The notes beneath the pieces were generated by a model. That model was not told where the DNA came from, searched no databases, and saw only the letters and a list, made by a program, of their open reading frames with translations. From Rhodococcus sp. P1Y (GTDB lineage Bacteria; Actinomycetota; Actinomycetes; Mycobacteriales; Mycobacteriaceae): a stretch of DNA of 64,000 nt. Shown here one piece after another: positions 1-8,763 of the stretch (the first letter of the stretch is position 1; the number at the start of each line of letters is the position of its first letter). Location of the stretch: positions 3,038,001 to 3,102,000 of the forward strand of contig NZ_CP032762.1 of assembly GCF_003641205.1 (NCBI RefSeq), read 5' to 3'. Made by a program: the position numbers and the translations under genes.

Positions 1-1059
1 GGCCACAATGTGATGCACGGGCAGTGGGACTGGATGAACGACCCGGAAATTCACTCGGTGTCGTGGGAGTGGGATCAGACCGGTCCATCCGAGCAGTGGA
101 AACGCGCACACAACTACTCACATCACACCTACACCAACATCGTCGGGATGGACGACGACATCGGCTTCGGAATCTTGCGCATGACGCGCGACGAACCATG
201 GAAGCCGATCAACCTGATTCAACCTCTCGCGAACGTGCTGCTCGCTGCGACGTTCGAGTGGGGCATTGCGCTTCACGACTTGGACGCACAGAAGGAACTG
301 GACGGGGAGCACCAGAAGAAGTTCTGGCAGTCGCCGTCGAACCGCGCCTTTGCTCGGAAGATCGCTCGTCAGGTCGGCAAGGATTTCGTGCTGTTCCCGG
401 CCCTCAGCGGCCCATCGTGGAAGAGCACCCTCACTGCGAACGCCACCGCCAACTTGGTGCGCAACCTGTGGGCGTACGCAGTGATTTTCTGCGGGCATTT
501 TCCCGACGGCGCCGAGAAGTTCACGATGGGGCAGTTCGACACCGAGACGCGTGCCGAGTGGTACCTGCGTCAGATGCTCGGCAGCGCGAATTTCGATGCG
601 GGCAAGGTCATGGCCTTCATGAGCGGGAATCTGTGCTACCAGATCGAGCACCACATGTTCCCTGATCTCCCGAGCAATCGGTACCAGGAGATCTCGGAAA
701 AGGTGCATGCGCTGTGCGAGAAGTACGACCTGCCGTACACCACAGGATCGCTTGGCAAGCAGTACCTCCTCGCGTTGCGAACGATTCACAAGCTGTCGTT
801 CCCGGACAGCTGGCTGAAGGCAACCTCGGACAACGCACCCGAGACGAGTTCCGAGCGCCGGTTCCGCACCGGCGACGCGCCGGTGGTTCATGCGCTGCGA
901 ATAGATCCTCTTACCGGTAAGCGGCGCGGCCTGCGGTCCGCGATCGCCGAAGCGCGCGTGACGTTGGGCAACGCCAAGAAGGAAGCCAAGCGCCAGGCGA
1001 AGGCGATGCAGCAGGTCGGGCGAGATCGCGTGAACTCGCTCACACCTACGCAGACGTAA
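1..1059 (+). CDS. Fatty acid (acyl-CoA) desaturase, 5' end outside window
   Basis: This is a membrane di-iron fatty acid desaturase that introduces a double bond into acyl chains. The reading frame is open from base 1, so the N-terminus lies upstream; alignment with the next gene suggests about 88 residues are missing. The histidine boxes are visible: HNVMH at the very start, HNYSHH, and QIEHH near the middle, which together bind the two irons. It is strongly similar along its whole length to the gene that follows, so the pair looks like a tandem duplication. The C-terminal tail is basic (Lys/Arg-rich). Known relatives include DesA3 of M. tuberculosis (Rv3229c), which makes oleate from stearoyl-CoA with an oxidoreductase partner. 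The exact substrate cannot be read from sequence. Confidence 0.9.
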   Translation, partial: GHNVMHGQWDWMNDPEIHSVSWEWDQTGPSEQWKRAHNYSHHTYTNIVGMDDDIGFGILRMTRDEPWKPINLIQPLANVLLAATFEWGIALHDLDAQKELDGEHQKKFWQSPSNRAFARKIARQVGKDFVLFPALSGPSWKSTLTANATANLVRNLWAYAVIFCGHFPDGAEKFTMGQFDTETRAEWYLRQMLGSANFDAGKVMAFMSGNLCYQIEHHMFPDLPSNRYQEISEKVHALCEKYDLPYTTGSLGKQYLLALRTIHKLSFPDSWLKATSDNAPETSSERRFRTGDAPVVHALRIDPLTGKRRGLRSAIAEARVTLGNAKKEAKRQAKAMQQVGRDRVNSLTPTQT

Positions 1060-1090
1060 CCTACGCATCCGTAAGTTACGGTACGGTAGG
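1060..1090. promoter_or_regulatory. Imperfect 31-bp palindrome between the two desaturases, probable operator
   Basis: The core CCGTAA-G-TTACGG (1069-1081) is a perfect inverted repeat with one central base. Outer arms CCTAC (1060-1064) and GTAGG (1086-1090) extend it symmetrically around base 1075. It starts directly after the stop codon of the first desaturase and ends about 53 bases before the second start. Size and symmetry fit a TetR-family operator. Which regulator binds is not shown. Confidence 0.55.
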
Positions 1091-1143
1091 ACGTGAACGT
1101 GCACTCGCTGCATCACCGACGACTGCCTGGAGGGCCGTAACCC

Positions 1144-2391
1144 ATGGCGATTTCGGATATCAAGGAATACGCGCATCTGACCGACGCTGACGTGGAAGCG
1201 CTCGGCGTCGAGCTCGACGCCATCCGCCGAGACATCGAAGCATCACGGGGTGAGCGCGACGCGCGCTACATCCGCAACACGATCCGTCTGCAGCGGTCAC
1301 TCGAAATCGGCGGGCGTGCAGTTCTTTTCGCGAGCCGCAAGCGCCCGGCGTGGCTGCTCGGTACAGGCATGCTCGGTGCCGCGAAGATCATCGAGAACAT
1401 GGAGCTCGGGCACAACGTCATGCACGGGCAGTGGGATTGGATGAACGATCCCGAGGTCCATTCCACGTCGTGGGAATGGGACAACACGGGCCCGTCCGCG
1501 CACTGGAAGCAGACCCACAACTACATCCACCACAAGTACACCAACGTGCTGGGTATGGACGACGATGTCGGCTACGGTCTACTGCGCGTCACGCGTGACC
1601 AGCGGTGGAAGCCGTTCAACATCGGCAACCCCGTGTACAACCTGCTCCTTCAGCTTTTCTTCGAGTACGGCGTCGCCGCGCAGCATTTGGAGCTCGGCAA
1701 GGTCGCAAAGGGACGCATCCCGCGCGCGGAATTCGAGCAGAAGCGTCGCGAGGTGCTCGAAAAGGTCGGCAAGCAGATCGCCAAGGACTACGTGATGTAT
1801 CCGGCGCTGACCGGACCGGCGTGGAAGAGCACTCTGACGGCCAACATCGTGGCCAACATGATTCGCAACGTGTGGACCAACACCGTGATCTTCTGCGGTC
1901 ACTTCCCGGACGGCGCGGAGAAGTTCACCAAGTCGGACATGGAGGGTGAGACGCAGGGACAGTGGTACCTGCGCCAGATGCTCGGCAGCGCGAACTTCAA
2001 CGCAGGCCCGGTCATGGAGTTCATGAGCGGCAACCTGTGCTATCAGATCGAGCATCACCTGTTCCCCGACCTGCCGAGTAATCGGTTGCGGGAGATCAAG
2101 TTTCGGGTGCTCGAGCTGGCCGAAAAGTACGACTTGCCTTACACCACGGGTTCGATCGGAAAGCAGTACCTGCTGTCGTGGCGAACCATCGCCAAGCTGT
2201 CACTGCCGAACAAGTACCTCAAAGCGTCCGCCGACGACGCACCGGAAACTGCGTCGGAGAAAAAGTTCGACGGCGAACGCGGTCTACTGACGATCGACCC
2301 GGAGACCGGCAAGCGTCGCGGCCTTCGTACCGCCCTTCGCGAGTCGAAGCGAAAGACAGGGATCCGCGCACTGGTTGCGAAGGTCCTCTAG
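1144..2391 (+). CDS. desA3: Fatty acid (acyl-CoA) desaturase, DesA3-like
   Basis: This 415-residue protein is a full-length membrane acyl-CoA desaturase. The three histidine boxes are complete: HNVMH at about residue 90, HNYIHH at about 120, and QIEHH at about 302. The ATG is preceded by GGAGGG at a suitable distance. It closely resembles the truncated gene upstream and, by family and neighbourhood (next to rsgA and aroA), corresponds to DesA3 of M. tuberculosis. The product should act at the cytoplasmic membrane on stearoyl-CoA-type substrates with an electron-transfer partner, which in mycobacteria is encoded nearby but would be outside this window. The palindrome just upstream suggests it can be regulated apart from the first copy. 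The symbol is assigned by similarity; chain-length specificity is not determined. Confidence 0.85.
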   Translation: MAISDIKEYAHLTDADVEALGVELDAIRRDIEASRGERDARYIRNTIRLQRSLEIGGRAVLFASRKRPAWLLGTGMLGAAKIIENMELGHNVMHGQWDWMNDPEVHSTSWEWDNTGPSAHWKQTHNYIHHKYTNVLGMDDDVGYGLLRVTRDQRWKPFNIGNPVYNLLLQLFFEYGVAAQHLELGKVAKGRIPRAEFEQKRREVLEKVGKQIAKDYVMYPALTGPAWKSTLTANIVANMIRNVWTNTVIFCGHFPDGAEKFTKSDMEGETQGQWYLRQMLGSANFNAGPVMEFMSGNLCYQIEHHLFPDLPSNRLREIKFRVLELAEKYDLPYTTGSIGKQYLLSWRTIAKLSLPNKYLKASADDAPETASEKKFDGERGLLTIDPETGKRRGLRTALRESKRKTGIRALVAKVL

Positions 2392-2410
2392 CCGCACGAA
2401 AGAACCCACT

Positions 2411-2456
2411 ACGCCTGGTAGTCGTCGACGAATTGGAGTCGACGACTACCAGGCGT
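2411..2456. terminator. Bidirectional terminator hairpin between desaturase and rsgA
   Basis: A perfect 19-bp stem (2411-2429 with 2438-2456) closes an 8-base loop. It lies between the convergent ends of the desaturase and rsgA. The rsgA stop codon (2446-2448 on the minus strand) lies inside the stem. Confidence 0.85.
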
Positions 2457-3480
2457 CGTTCGTGCGTACGGCCTCGAGTAGAAGCCGCACGGCAGCAACA
2501 CGACGCGCGGCATCTCCGGTCAGCGTGTCGAGTGAGCATTCGGGATCGGCCGGCGGTCCGAGGTGTGTGCACCCGCGGGAACAGTTCTCGGTGGCCTCGG
2601 CCAGGTCGGAGAAGGCCGCGACCACGTCCGTGGGCGATATGTGCGCCAACCCGAACGAACGGATTCCCGGCGTATCGACCACCCAGCCACCGCCGGGCAA
2701 GGCGAGTGCGACGGACTGCGTCGAGGTGTGTCGACCTTTGCCCACGCCTGATACGACGCCAGTGGCTCGGTGGGCATCGGGAACGAGTCTGTTGACCAGC
2801 GTGGACTTCCCGACGCCCGAGTGACCGATCAATGCTGTCAGAGTGTTCGTCAGGGTCGTCGTCAATTCGGTGAGATCCTCGCTCTGGCCTGCGAGTATCA
2901 CCGGAACGTCGAGATCTGCGAACGCGGCGGTGAACTCCGCCGGGTCCGCGAGATCGCTCTTGGTAAGGCACAGAATGGGTTTCAGACCGCCGACGTACGC
3001 TGCGACAAGTGCGCGCTCGACGAACCCTGTTCTCGGCGGCGGGTCTGCCAACGCCGCAACGATCAGCAATTGCTCGGCGTTCGCGACCACGACTCGCTCG
3101 AACGGGTCGGTGTCGTCGGCGGTTCGGCGCAGGACCGTTCGGCGTTCGGATACCCGCACGATGCGTGCGAGTGTGTCGACCTTGCCCGACAGATCCCCGA
3201 CGATGTCGACGTCGTCGCCGACCACGATCGGGGTGCGGCCGAGTTCACGTGCTCGCATGGTGACCACAGGACGCTCCGGGTCTCCGCCGAGAACGCAACC
3301 CCAGCGGCCGCGGTCCACCGAGACCACCATGCCGGACTCGGCATCGGCGTGGTCGGGCCGCGTCTTCGTTCTGGGCCGCGAACTCTTACCAGGACGAATC
3401 CGTACATCCGACTCGTCGTAGCGGCGCGTCAGGACGTCGACCCATCGTGTGCGGGCGCACCGGCGAGCATGTCCGCCCAC
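2446..3480 (-). CDS. rsgA: Ribosome small subunit-dependent GTPase A
   Basis: RsgA is a circularly permuted GTPase that acts late in 30S ribosome maturation. The sequence shows an OB-fold N-terminal part, then the G motifs in permuted order: TKSD (G4), GHSGVGKST (G1, P-loop) and DTPGI (G3). It ends with a zinc-binding C-terminal segment carrying CSRGCTH and PEC. The gene lies directly downstream of aroA and overlaps it, as in M. tuberculosis (Rv3228-Rv3227). The start is uncertain: GTG at 3480 is the first usual start codon in frame and overlaps aroA by 52 bases. Family similarity begins only around RRYDESDVR, just after a CTG at 3432 that overlaps the aroA stop as CTGA. Confidence 0.92.
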   Translation of the reverse strand: MGGHARRCARTRWVDVLTRRYDESDVRIRPGKSSRPRTKTRPDHADAESGMVVSVDRGRWGCVLGGDPERPVVTMRARELGRTPIVVGDDVDIVGDLSGKVDTLARIVRVSERRTVLRRTADDTDPFERVVVANAEQLLIVAALADPPPRTGFVERALVAAYVGGLKPILCLTKSDLADPAEFTAAFADLDVPVILAGQSEDLTELTTTLTNTLTALIGHSGVGKSTLVNRLVPDAHRATGVVSGVGKGRHTSTQSVALALPGGGWVVDTPGIRSFGLAHISPTDVVAAFSDLAEATENCSRGCTHLGPPADPECSLDTLTGDAARRVAAVRLLLEAVRTNDAW

Positions 3481-4748
3481 AGCAGTTCGAAATCGGGAAG
3501 CGTCTTTGCTGTCGTACCGATGTCGTCGACTTTCACACCTGGAACGACGAGACCGATGATTGCACCGGCGGTTGCCATCCTGTGGTCCGCGTACGACTTC
3601 CACACGTTTCCGTGGAGTGCGGTGGGTGTGATGTCGAGCCCGTCGTCGGTTTCGACGGCATTGCCGCCGAGCTTGCCGATCTCGGTGGCCAACGCGGCGA
3701 GCCGATCGGTCTCGTGGCCCCGTAGATGTGCGATCCCGCGCAGATGCGACGGTCCGTCCGCGAGTACCGCCAGCGCGGCGACCGTCGGCGTCAGTTCGCC
3801 GACGTCGTGGAGGTCGATGTCGATGCCGCGCAGTGTGTCCGGTCCTCGGACCACGAGTGTCCCGTCCTCCAGATCCACGGATGCACCCATGGAGGTGAGG
3901 ATGCCGCGGATGGCGTCGCCGGGTTGCGTCGTGGACGACGGCCAGTGAGGAATACGAACCTCTCCGCCCGTGACGGCGGCTGCAGCGAGGAACGGGGTGG
4001 CATTGGACAGATCCGGCTCGACTTCCCACCGTGCGGCACTGACGGGGCCGGGGTGTACCCGCCAGGTGTCGGCGTCGCCGCTGTCCTGAGGAGTGTCGAC
4101 TCGTACCCCCGCGTGGCGAAGCATTTCGACGGTCATGTCGATATGCGGCATGGACGGGACGGGTTTACCGATGTGATGGATGGTGACGCCGTCGTCGAAC
4201 CTCGCGGCCGAAAGCATGAGGCCGGAGACGAATTGCGACGAGCCGGATGCGTCGATGTCGACAGCCCCTCCGCGCAAGCGCCCGGTGCCCGTCACAGTGA
4301 ACGGGAGAGCATCACCGTCGACCTGTGCACCCAATGCGCGCAGAGCTCCCAGAATGGTGTCCAGAGGCCGTGTGCGGGCTTGCTCGTCGCCGTCGAAGAA
4401 CACGGTTCCAGGGACGAGGGTCGTCAGCGGCGGAAGGAATCGCATGACGGTGCCGGCGAGTCCGCAATCGACCGCACCCCCGCGGAGCGAGCCGGGCGAG
4501 ACGGTCAACGCCGTCGGGTCGGATGCGTCGATCTCTATGGCCACCCCGATGGAACGCAGCGCCGCGATCATCAGGTCTGTATCGCGACTGCGGAGTGTTC
4601 CGGTGACCGTGGAACGACCGGATGCCAACGCGGAGATGATCAGCGCTCGGTTGGTGATGGATTTGGATCCGGGCAGGGTGACCGTCGCGTGGACGGGTGA
4701 CGAAGACGACGGTGCGGGCCAGATACTCACGTCACCATCTTTGCGCAT
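3429..4748 (-). CDS. aroA: 3-phosphoshikimate 1-carboxyvinyltransferase (EPSP synthase)
   Basis: This enzyme joins phosphoenolpyruvate to shikimate-3-phosphate in the shikimate pathway, the route to aromatic amino acids and the target of glyphosate. Visible motifs are [10 protein letters not shown] near residue 28, LAGTVMRF near residue 100, and SYADHRMA near the C-terminus. At 439 residues it has the usual length. It sits 6 bases downstream of the ybaK gene and overlaps rsgA, so the three are probably cotranscribed. A GTG at 4730 is an alternative start that would remove six residues and better match the M. tuberculosis protein. Confidence 0.95.
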   Translation of the reverse strand: MRKDGDVSIWPAPSSSSPVHATVTLPGSKSITNRALIISALASGRSTVTGTLRSRDTDLMIAALRSIGVAIEIDASDPTALTVSPGSLRGGAVDCGLAGTVMRFLPPLTTLVPGTVFFDGDEQARTRPLDTILGALRALGAQVDGDALPFTVTGTGRLRGGAVDIDASGSSQFVSGLMLSAARFDDGVTIHHIGKPVPSMPHIDMTVEMLRHAGVRVDTPQDSGDADTWRVHPGPVSAARWEVEPDLSNATPFLAAAAVTGGEVRIPHWPSSTTQPGDAIRGILTSMGASVDLEDGTLVVRGPDTLRGIDIDLHDVGELTPTVAALAVLADGPSHLRGIAHLRGHETDRLAALATEIGKLGGNAVETDDGLDITPTALHGNVWKSYADHRMATAGAIIGLVVPGVKVDDIGTTAKTLPDFELLWADMLAGAPAHDGSTS

Positions 4749-4754
4749 CAGCGG

Positions 4755-5258
4755 TCAGCCCGTCGCGACGGGAGCCGTGGCGGCCGACGCGAGCCGAACG
4801 AGATCGCGTGGATCGAGCTCGATCTCCAGGCCCCGCCGTCCGCCACTGCAGAGGATGCGGTCCCACTGGAGTGCGGACTCGTCGACAACCGTGGTCAGCG
4901 GACGTTTCTGACCGAGTGGGGAGATACCGCCGAACACGTACCCGGTGGATCGCTCGGCCTCCGCCTTAGTGGCCATGACGACCTTCCTCGTACCGAGCGC
5001 TACCGCCGCACTCTTGAGCGACAGCGTTGAGGTGACCGGTACGACCGCGACAGCGAGTGAACTGTCGGTCCGCTTGACCACGAGGGTCTTGAAGATCTGC
5101 TGCGGCACGACGCCGAGGTGGGCGGTGAGCGCATCGGATGCCTCTGTGCCGAACGACTCCGAGCGTGGATCGTGGTGATACGTGTGTACGAGGTGGTCCA
5201 CTCCGTGCTCGATCAGCAGAGCGATCGCAGGGGTCGACGCGGTGGACATGCCCATCAC
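4755..5258 (-). CDS. ybaK: YbaK/EbsC family Cys-tRNA(Pro) deacylase
   Basis: This 167-residue protein belongs to the YbaK/ProX aminoacyl-tRNA editing family, which hydrolyses Cys-tRNA(Pro) made in error by prolyl-tRNA synthetase. Family features include the segment [10 protein letters not shown] around residue 55 and GGISPLGQK around residue 110. It begins a probable minus-strand operon with aroA and rsgA and is divergent from sigH; the two share about 80 bases of upstream DNA. Two ATG codons in the first four residues make the exact start slightly uncertain. Confidence 0.88.
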   Translation of the reverse strand: MMGMSTASTPAIALLIEHGVDHLVHTYHHDPRSESFGTEASDALTAHLGVVPQQIFKTLVVKRTDSSLAVAVVPVTSTLSLKSAAVALGTRKVVMATKAEAERSTGYVFGGISPLGQKRPLTTVVDESALQWDRILCSGGRRGLEIELDPRDLVRLASAATAPVATG

Positions 5259-5271
5259 TGTAACGGCGGCG

Positions 5272-5297
5272 GGAACAGCAGACCGGGTGCCGGTGTT
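5272..5297 (+). promoter_or_regulatory. Candidate SigH-type promoter of sigH
   Basis: The sequence reads GGAACA (5272-5277), a 16-base spacer, then TGTT (5294-5297). This equals GGAAC-N18-GTT, the form recognised by SigH/SigR-group sigma factors. A start of transcription near 5305 would leave a leader of about 36 bases before the GTG start at 5341. The same architecture precedes the mycoredoxin gene at 45867-45892. Confidence 0.65.
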
Positions 5298-5340
5298 CTC
5301 CCTTCAAGACGAACGCGATTGTGGAGGGAAGGAACCTGCT

Positions 5341-6111
5341 GTGGCAGTGACGACGACCGAACGCAGGATTCGGGCCGGGTCGGGCATTGGCTCGATCTAC
5401 GTGAAGGACCTGACGACGTCCGCGGTAACCTGGTCGAACATGGCTACCGAAGGGATCAGCGTGGAGGAAGTCGAGCGCCCTGCTCAGGCGGCGGACGAGT
5501 CGGCAACGGAGTCTGCCGCCGAGCTGACCGAGCGGTTCGAGCGCGACGCGCTCCCGATGTTGGATCAGCTCTATGGTGCCGCACTGCGAATGACGCGGAA
5601 CCCGGCAGACGCCGAGGATCTGGTGCAGGAGACGTACATCAAGGCGTACTCCGCGTTCCGGTCGTTCCGTGAGGGGACGAACCTGAAGGCGTGGCTGTAT
5701 CGCATTCTCACCAACACCTACATCAACTCGTATCGGAAGAAGCAGCGGCAGCCCGCTCAGTACCCCACCGAGGAGATCACTGATTGGCAGCTTGCTGCCA
5801 CCGCCGAACACAGCTCGACGGGTCTGCGCTCGGCGGAGGTCGAAGCACTCGACTCGCTTCCTGACGACGACATCAAGGCCGCGTTGCAGTCGCTGCCCGA
5901 GGATTTCCGTATGGCTGTGTACTACGCCGACGTCGAAGGATTTCCGTACAAGGAAATTGCCGACATCATGGGTACGCCTATCGGCACAGTGATGTCGCGG
6001 CTGCACCGCGGTCGCAAGCAATTGAGGGGCCTGTTGTCCGACGTGGCCCGCGAACGTGGATTCAACCGCAACGGTGCGGTCGATGCGCACGAGCAGGAGG
6101 TCTCCCAGTGA
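5341..6111 (+). CDS. sigH: RNA polymerase sigma factor SigH (SigR family)
   Basis: SigH is the group 4 sigma factor that controls the thiol-oxidative and heat stress response. Region 2 contains [16 protein letters not shown] and [15 protein letters not shown]; region 4 contains [17 protein letters not shown]. These are near-identical to mycobacterial SigH (Rv3223c). The next gene, rshA, overlaps its stop as GTGA, giving translational coupling of sigma and anti-sigma factor. I chose GTG 5341 because GGAGGGAAGGA ends 7 bases before it. An ATG at 5440 would give a 223-residue protein close to the mycobacterial length, but it has no clear ribosome-binding site. The long form adds 33 residues, so two isoforms are possible. 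A SigH-type promoter upstream implies autoregulation. Confidence 0.93.
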   Translation: MAVTTTERRIRAGSGIGSIYVKDLTTSAVTWSNMATEGISVEEVERPAQAADESATESAAELTERFERDALPMLDQLYGAALRMTRNPADAEDLVQETYIKAYSAFRSFREGTNLKAWLYRILTNTYINSYRKKQRQPAQYPTEEITDWQLAATAEHSSTGLRSAEVEALDSLPDDDIKAALQSLPEDFRMAVYYADVEGFPYKEIADIMGTPIGTVMSRLHRGRKQLRGLLSDVARERGFNRNGAVDAHEQEVSQ

Positions 6112-6389
6112 CATCGGATGCAGACGAGTTCGAGCGGCTCGATTGCTCGGCGGTGATAGCCGACGTGTGGCTGATGCTGGACAACGAGTGCGACGAGGGC
6201 AGCCGTACGAGGCTCCAACGTCACATCGACGAGTGCGGGTCGTGCTTTGCCGCCTACGGAATCGAAGAGAAGGTCAAGAGCCTCATCAGCCGTAAGTGCG
6301 GAGGCGATCAGGCCCCGGCGGGGCTGAGGGAGCGTCTGAGTGTCGAGATCAGACGTACGGTGCTCATCAGGCAAACCGAGAACGACTGA
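6108..6389 (+). CDS. rshA: Anti-sigma factor RshA (zinc-binding, redox-sensing)
   Basis: This 93-residue protein is the ZAS-type anti-sigma factor that binds and silences SigH and releases it when its cysteines are oxidised. The signature HIDECGSC gives the H-x3-C-x2-C zinc-binding motif; further cysteines lie at residues 13, 28 and 64. The GTG start overlaps the sigH stop codon, so the two are made together. Length and position match M. tuberculosis RshA (Rv3221A). Confidence 0.93.
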   Translation: MTSDADEFERLDCSAVIADVWLMLDNECDEGSRTRLQRHIDECGSCFAAYGIEEKVKSLISRKCGGDQAPAGLRERLSVEIRRTVLIRQTEND

Positions 6390-6426
6390 ACCACTGAACG
6401 GCCTTGTCCGTTGGTGTGGCAATTCG

Positions 6427-6501
6427 TCAGCTGTTCGGACGTTTGCCGTGATTTGCCTTGTTGTTCTTACGACTGCGCTTCTTGCGCCCACGCTTACCCA
6501 T
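6427..6501 (-). CDS. Ribosomal protein bL37 (24 aa, actinobacterial large-subunit protein)
   Basis: A 24-codon gene on the minus strand encodes a very basic peptide beginning MGKRGRKKRSRK and ending NHGKRPNS. This matches my memory of bL37, a tiny protein found in mycobacterial large-subunit structures. An AGAGGAG ribosome-binding site lies 7 bases upstream of the ATG. It fills an apparently empty gap between rshA and the biotinyl-protein gene on the opposite strand. About half the residues are Lys or Arg, as expected for an rRNA-buried protein. Short length makes it easy to miss in automatic annotation. Confidence 0.85.
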   Translation of the reverse strand: MGKRGRKKRSRKNNKANHGKRPNS

Positions 6502-6634
6502 GATGAGCTCCTCTCTGCATGTTCACTACAGTCTTTCACGTGTGATCAGCTGTCCGTTCACGGGTATGGGACCAGCCCACGATCCCGGCGCCGATCACGC
6601 CCCTGATCCACCGAAGAGAACACGAGGGAATCCG

Positions 6635-6850
6635 ATGGCCGAGGACGTGCGCGCAGAGATGGTATCGACGGTTTTTCAGATCGTGGTCACCGAAGGCGAC
6701 ACCGTCGGAATCGGTGACACGCTGGTCGTTCTCGAATCCATGAAGATGGAAATACCTGTTCTGGCCGAGGTTGCGGGAATCGTCAGCAAGATCGACGTCG
6801 AAGTCGGCGATGTCATAAAGCAGGGCGATCTCATCGCCGTGGTGTCCTAG
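6635..6850 (+). CDS. Small biotin/lipoyl-attachment domain protein (TB7.3-like)
   Basis: This 71-residue protein is a stand-alone biotinyl/lipoyl carrier domain. The attachment motif ESMKMEI is present at about residue 35 with the modifiable lysine between two methionines, which is the biotin form of the motif. Length and neighbours (sigH-rshA before, PdtaS kinase after) match TB7.3 of M. tuberculosis (Rv3221c). Its partner carboxylase is not known from the sequence. It lies 19 bases before pdtaS and is probably cotranscribed with it. Confidence 0.9.
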   Translation: MAEDVRAEMVSTVFQIVVTEGDTVGIGDTLVVLESMKMEIPVLAEVAGIVSKIDVEVGDVIKQGDLIAVVS

Positions 6851-6869
6851 AGCATGATCGGGCGCACCG

Positions 6870-8354
6870 GTGTCGACGCTCAGTGACCTTCTGGCCGAAC
6901 ACACGGACCTCCCTGGTGACGCTGTCGATCACCTGCAGAGAGTTGTCGGTGAATGGCAATTGCTCGCCGATCTGTCGTTCGCCGATCTCCTTCTCTGGGT
7001 CGGGCTCGACGACGTCGAGGACGGTCCGGATGCCCGTGTCCTGTGTGTCGCACAATGCCGCCCCACGACAGCCTCGACGGTATTCACCGAGGACATGGTC
7101 GGTGCGCTCGTGTCGGAGTCTCAGCACCCCGGCGTCATCGATTCGCTGATCAGCCGGTCGATAGTCGGCGGAAACGGCACCGATACCGATACCGAGAGTG
7201 TTCCGGTGCGCTGCGGCGAGCACGTCATCGCCGTCCTGACCCGTGACGCCAATCCAACGCGACAACGCACCGCCAGCGCGCTGGAGATCGCGTACAGGGA
7301 TTGCGCCGACGACCTGTGCGCGATGATCAGCGAGGGCACATTCCCGACGCCCGCCGAGCGAACCGATGTCAACTCTTCTCCGCGTGCCGGCGACGGATTC
7401 ATTCGCGTGGACACCGAAGGGCGCGTGGTCTACGCAAGCCCCAACGCATTGTCGGCCTACCACCGGATGGGGCTGACCGCCGAGCTGTCGGGCCGGGATC
7501 TGGCGTCGGTCACCAGGTCGTTGGTCACCGATCCGTTCGATTCCCAAGAAGTAGCCGATCACATCCGCGCCTCGCTGACGGGGAGCGAAGGGCACCGCAT
7601 GGAGGCCGAGGCGAGGGGAGCGACGGTACTGATCAGAACGCTCTCACTCCGTCCGAAGGGAAATTCGGTCGGCGCCATCGTTCTGGTGCGAGACGTCACC
7701 GAGGTGAAACGTCGCGATCGTGCACTGTTGAGCAAAGACGCGACGATTCGCGAGATTCATCATCGGGTGAAGAACAACTTGCAGACGGTTGCGGCTCTAC
7801 TGAGGCTTCAGTCGAGGCGATTGGAGAACGAAGAAGCGCGCGTCGCGCTGTCGGAGTCCGTGCGGCGAGTGACGTCCATCGCACTCGTGCACGAGATGCT
7901 GTCGATGTCGGTCGACGAGGAGATCGATCTCGACGAGATCGTCGACCGCCTCGTGCCGATCATGCTCGACGTGGCAACGGTCAACCCTCGGGTTCGCGTC
8001 ACGCGGGAGGGCACGCTCGGTGTGTTCTCGGCCGAACGTGCGACTCCTCTCGTCATGGTGTTGACCGAGCTGGTTCAGAACGCAATGGAACACGCGTTCG
8101 ACGCCGGTTCCGCCGGTGTCGTGAGGATTTCTGCAGATCGGTCGGCGAGGTGGCTCGACGTCGTCATCCACGACGACGGCCGAGGACTGCCGCCAGGGTT
8201 CTCGCTGGAGAAGTCGGAGGGTCTCGGACTTCAGATCGTACGAACATTGGTATCGGTAGAACTCAACGGCTCGCTCGGGCTTCATCCGGCAGACGGGGGT
8301 GGAACGGATGCGTCGCTTCGCGTTCCGCTGGGTCGGCGCGCACGGGGTACCTGA
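6870..8354 (+). CDS. pdtaS: Sensor histidine kinase PdtaS
   Basis: PdtaS is a soluble two-component sensor kinase. In mycobacteria it phosphorylates PdtaR, an RNA-binding ANTAR regulator. The 494-residue protein has an N-terminal GAF-like region, a PAS domain at about residues 170-280, and an HWE/HisKA_2-type phosphorylation helix with EIHHRVKNNLQTV at about residue 295. The ATPase domain shows the N box LTELVQNAMEHAF and the G box DDGRGLPPGF. No transmembrane segment is seen, so it should be cytosolic. The GTG start is 19 bases after the biotinyl-protein gene. Its partner PdtaR is not in this window. Confidence 0.93.
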   Translation: MSTLSDLLAEHTDLPGDAVDHLQRVVGEWQLLADLSFADLLLWVGLDDVEDGPDARVLCVAQCRPTTASTVFTEDMVGALVSESQHPGVIDSLISRSIVGGNGTDTDTESVPVRCGEHVIAVLTRDANPTRQRTASALEIAYRDCADDLCAMISEGTFPTPAERTDVNSSPRAGDGFIRVDTEGRVVYASPNALSAYHRMGLTAELSGRDLASVTRSLVTDPFDSQEVADHIRASLTGSEGHRMEAEARGATVLIRTLSLRPKGNSVGAIVLVRDVTEVKRRDRALLSKDATIREIHHRVKNNLQTVAALLRLQSRRLENEEARVALSESVRRVTSIALVHEMLSMSVDEEIDLDEIVDRLVPIMLDVATVNPRVRVTREGTLGVFSAERATPLVMVLTELVQNAMEHAFDAGSAGVVRISADRSARWLDVVIHDDGRGLPPGFSLEKSEGLGLQIVRTLVSVELNGSLGLHPADGGGTDASLRVPLGRRARGT

Positions 8355-8412
8355 GGCGTCGGTGCCCAGGGTGTGCGCGGGTGAACAGCACGAGACTCGG
8401 CCGTAGTGACGA

Positions 8413-8457
8413 CAGCAAAGAACCCGGCCTCCGAAGTGGAGAAGCCGGGTTCTGCTG
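8413..8457. terminator. Terminator hairpin between pdtaS and whiB1
   Basis: AGAACCCGGC (8419-8428) pairs with GCCGGGTTCT (8444-8453). The stem extends outward through CAGCA/GCTG and inward through CTCC/GGAG with small bulges. It separates the convergent pdtaS and whiB1 genes. Confidence 0.75.
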
Positions 8458-8508
8458 TGTCGGCGGCGCGTTCTCAGCGTACTGAAGGGACCCGCCGTCC
8501 GAGTATCG

Positions 8509-8763
8509 TCAGACGGAGCTGCGAGCCCTCGTGCGTGCGTTACGACGCTTGAGCGCGCGACGCTCGTCTTCGCTCATGCCACCCCACACACCGGCGTCCT
8601 GACCGGACTCGAGTGCCCAGGACAGGCACTCGGCAGTGACAGGGCACCGCGTGCAGACGACCTTGGCATCGGCAATCTGAGCGAGTGCCGGGCCGCTGTT
8701 TCCTACTGGGAAAAACAGTTCCGGGTCTTCGTCGCGACAGATTGCGTTGTGGCGCCAGTCCAT
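8509..8763 (-). CDS. whiB1: Iron-sulfur transcription factor WhiB1
   Basis: WhiB1 is a small [4Fe-4S] DNA-binding protein, essential and nitric-oxide-sensitive in M. tuberculosis (Rv3219). The 84-residue product has the four cluster cysteines at positions 9, 37, 40 and 46 (VVCTRCPVTAEC). The GVWGG turn and a basic C-terminus rich in Arg and Lys follow. Length and neighbours match M. tuberculosis. The long upstream region carries a CRP-type site, which fits the known CRP control of whiB1 in M. tuberculosis. Confidence 0.96.
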   Translation of the reverse strand: MDWRHNAICRDEDPELFFPVGNSGPALAQIADAKVVCTRCPVTAECLSWALESGQDAGVWGGMSEDERRALKRRNARTRARSSV

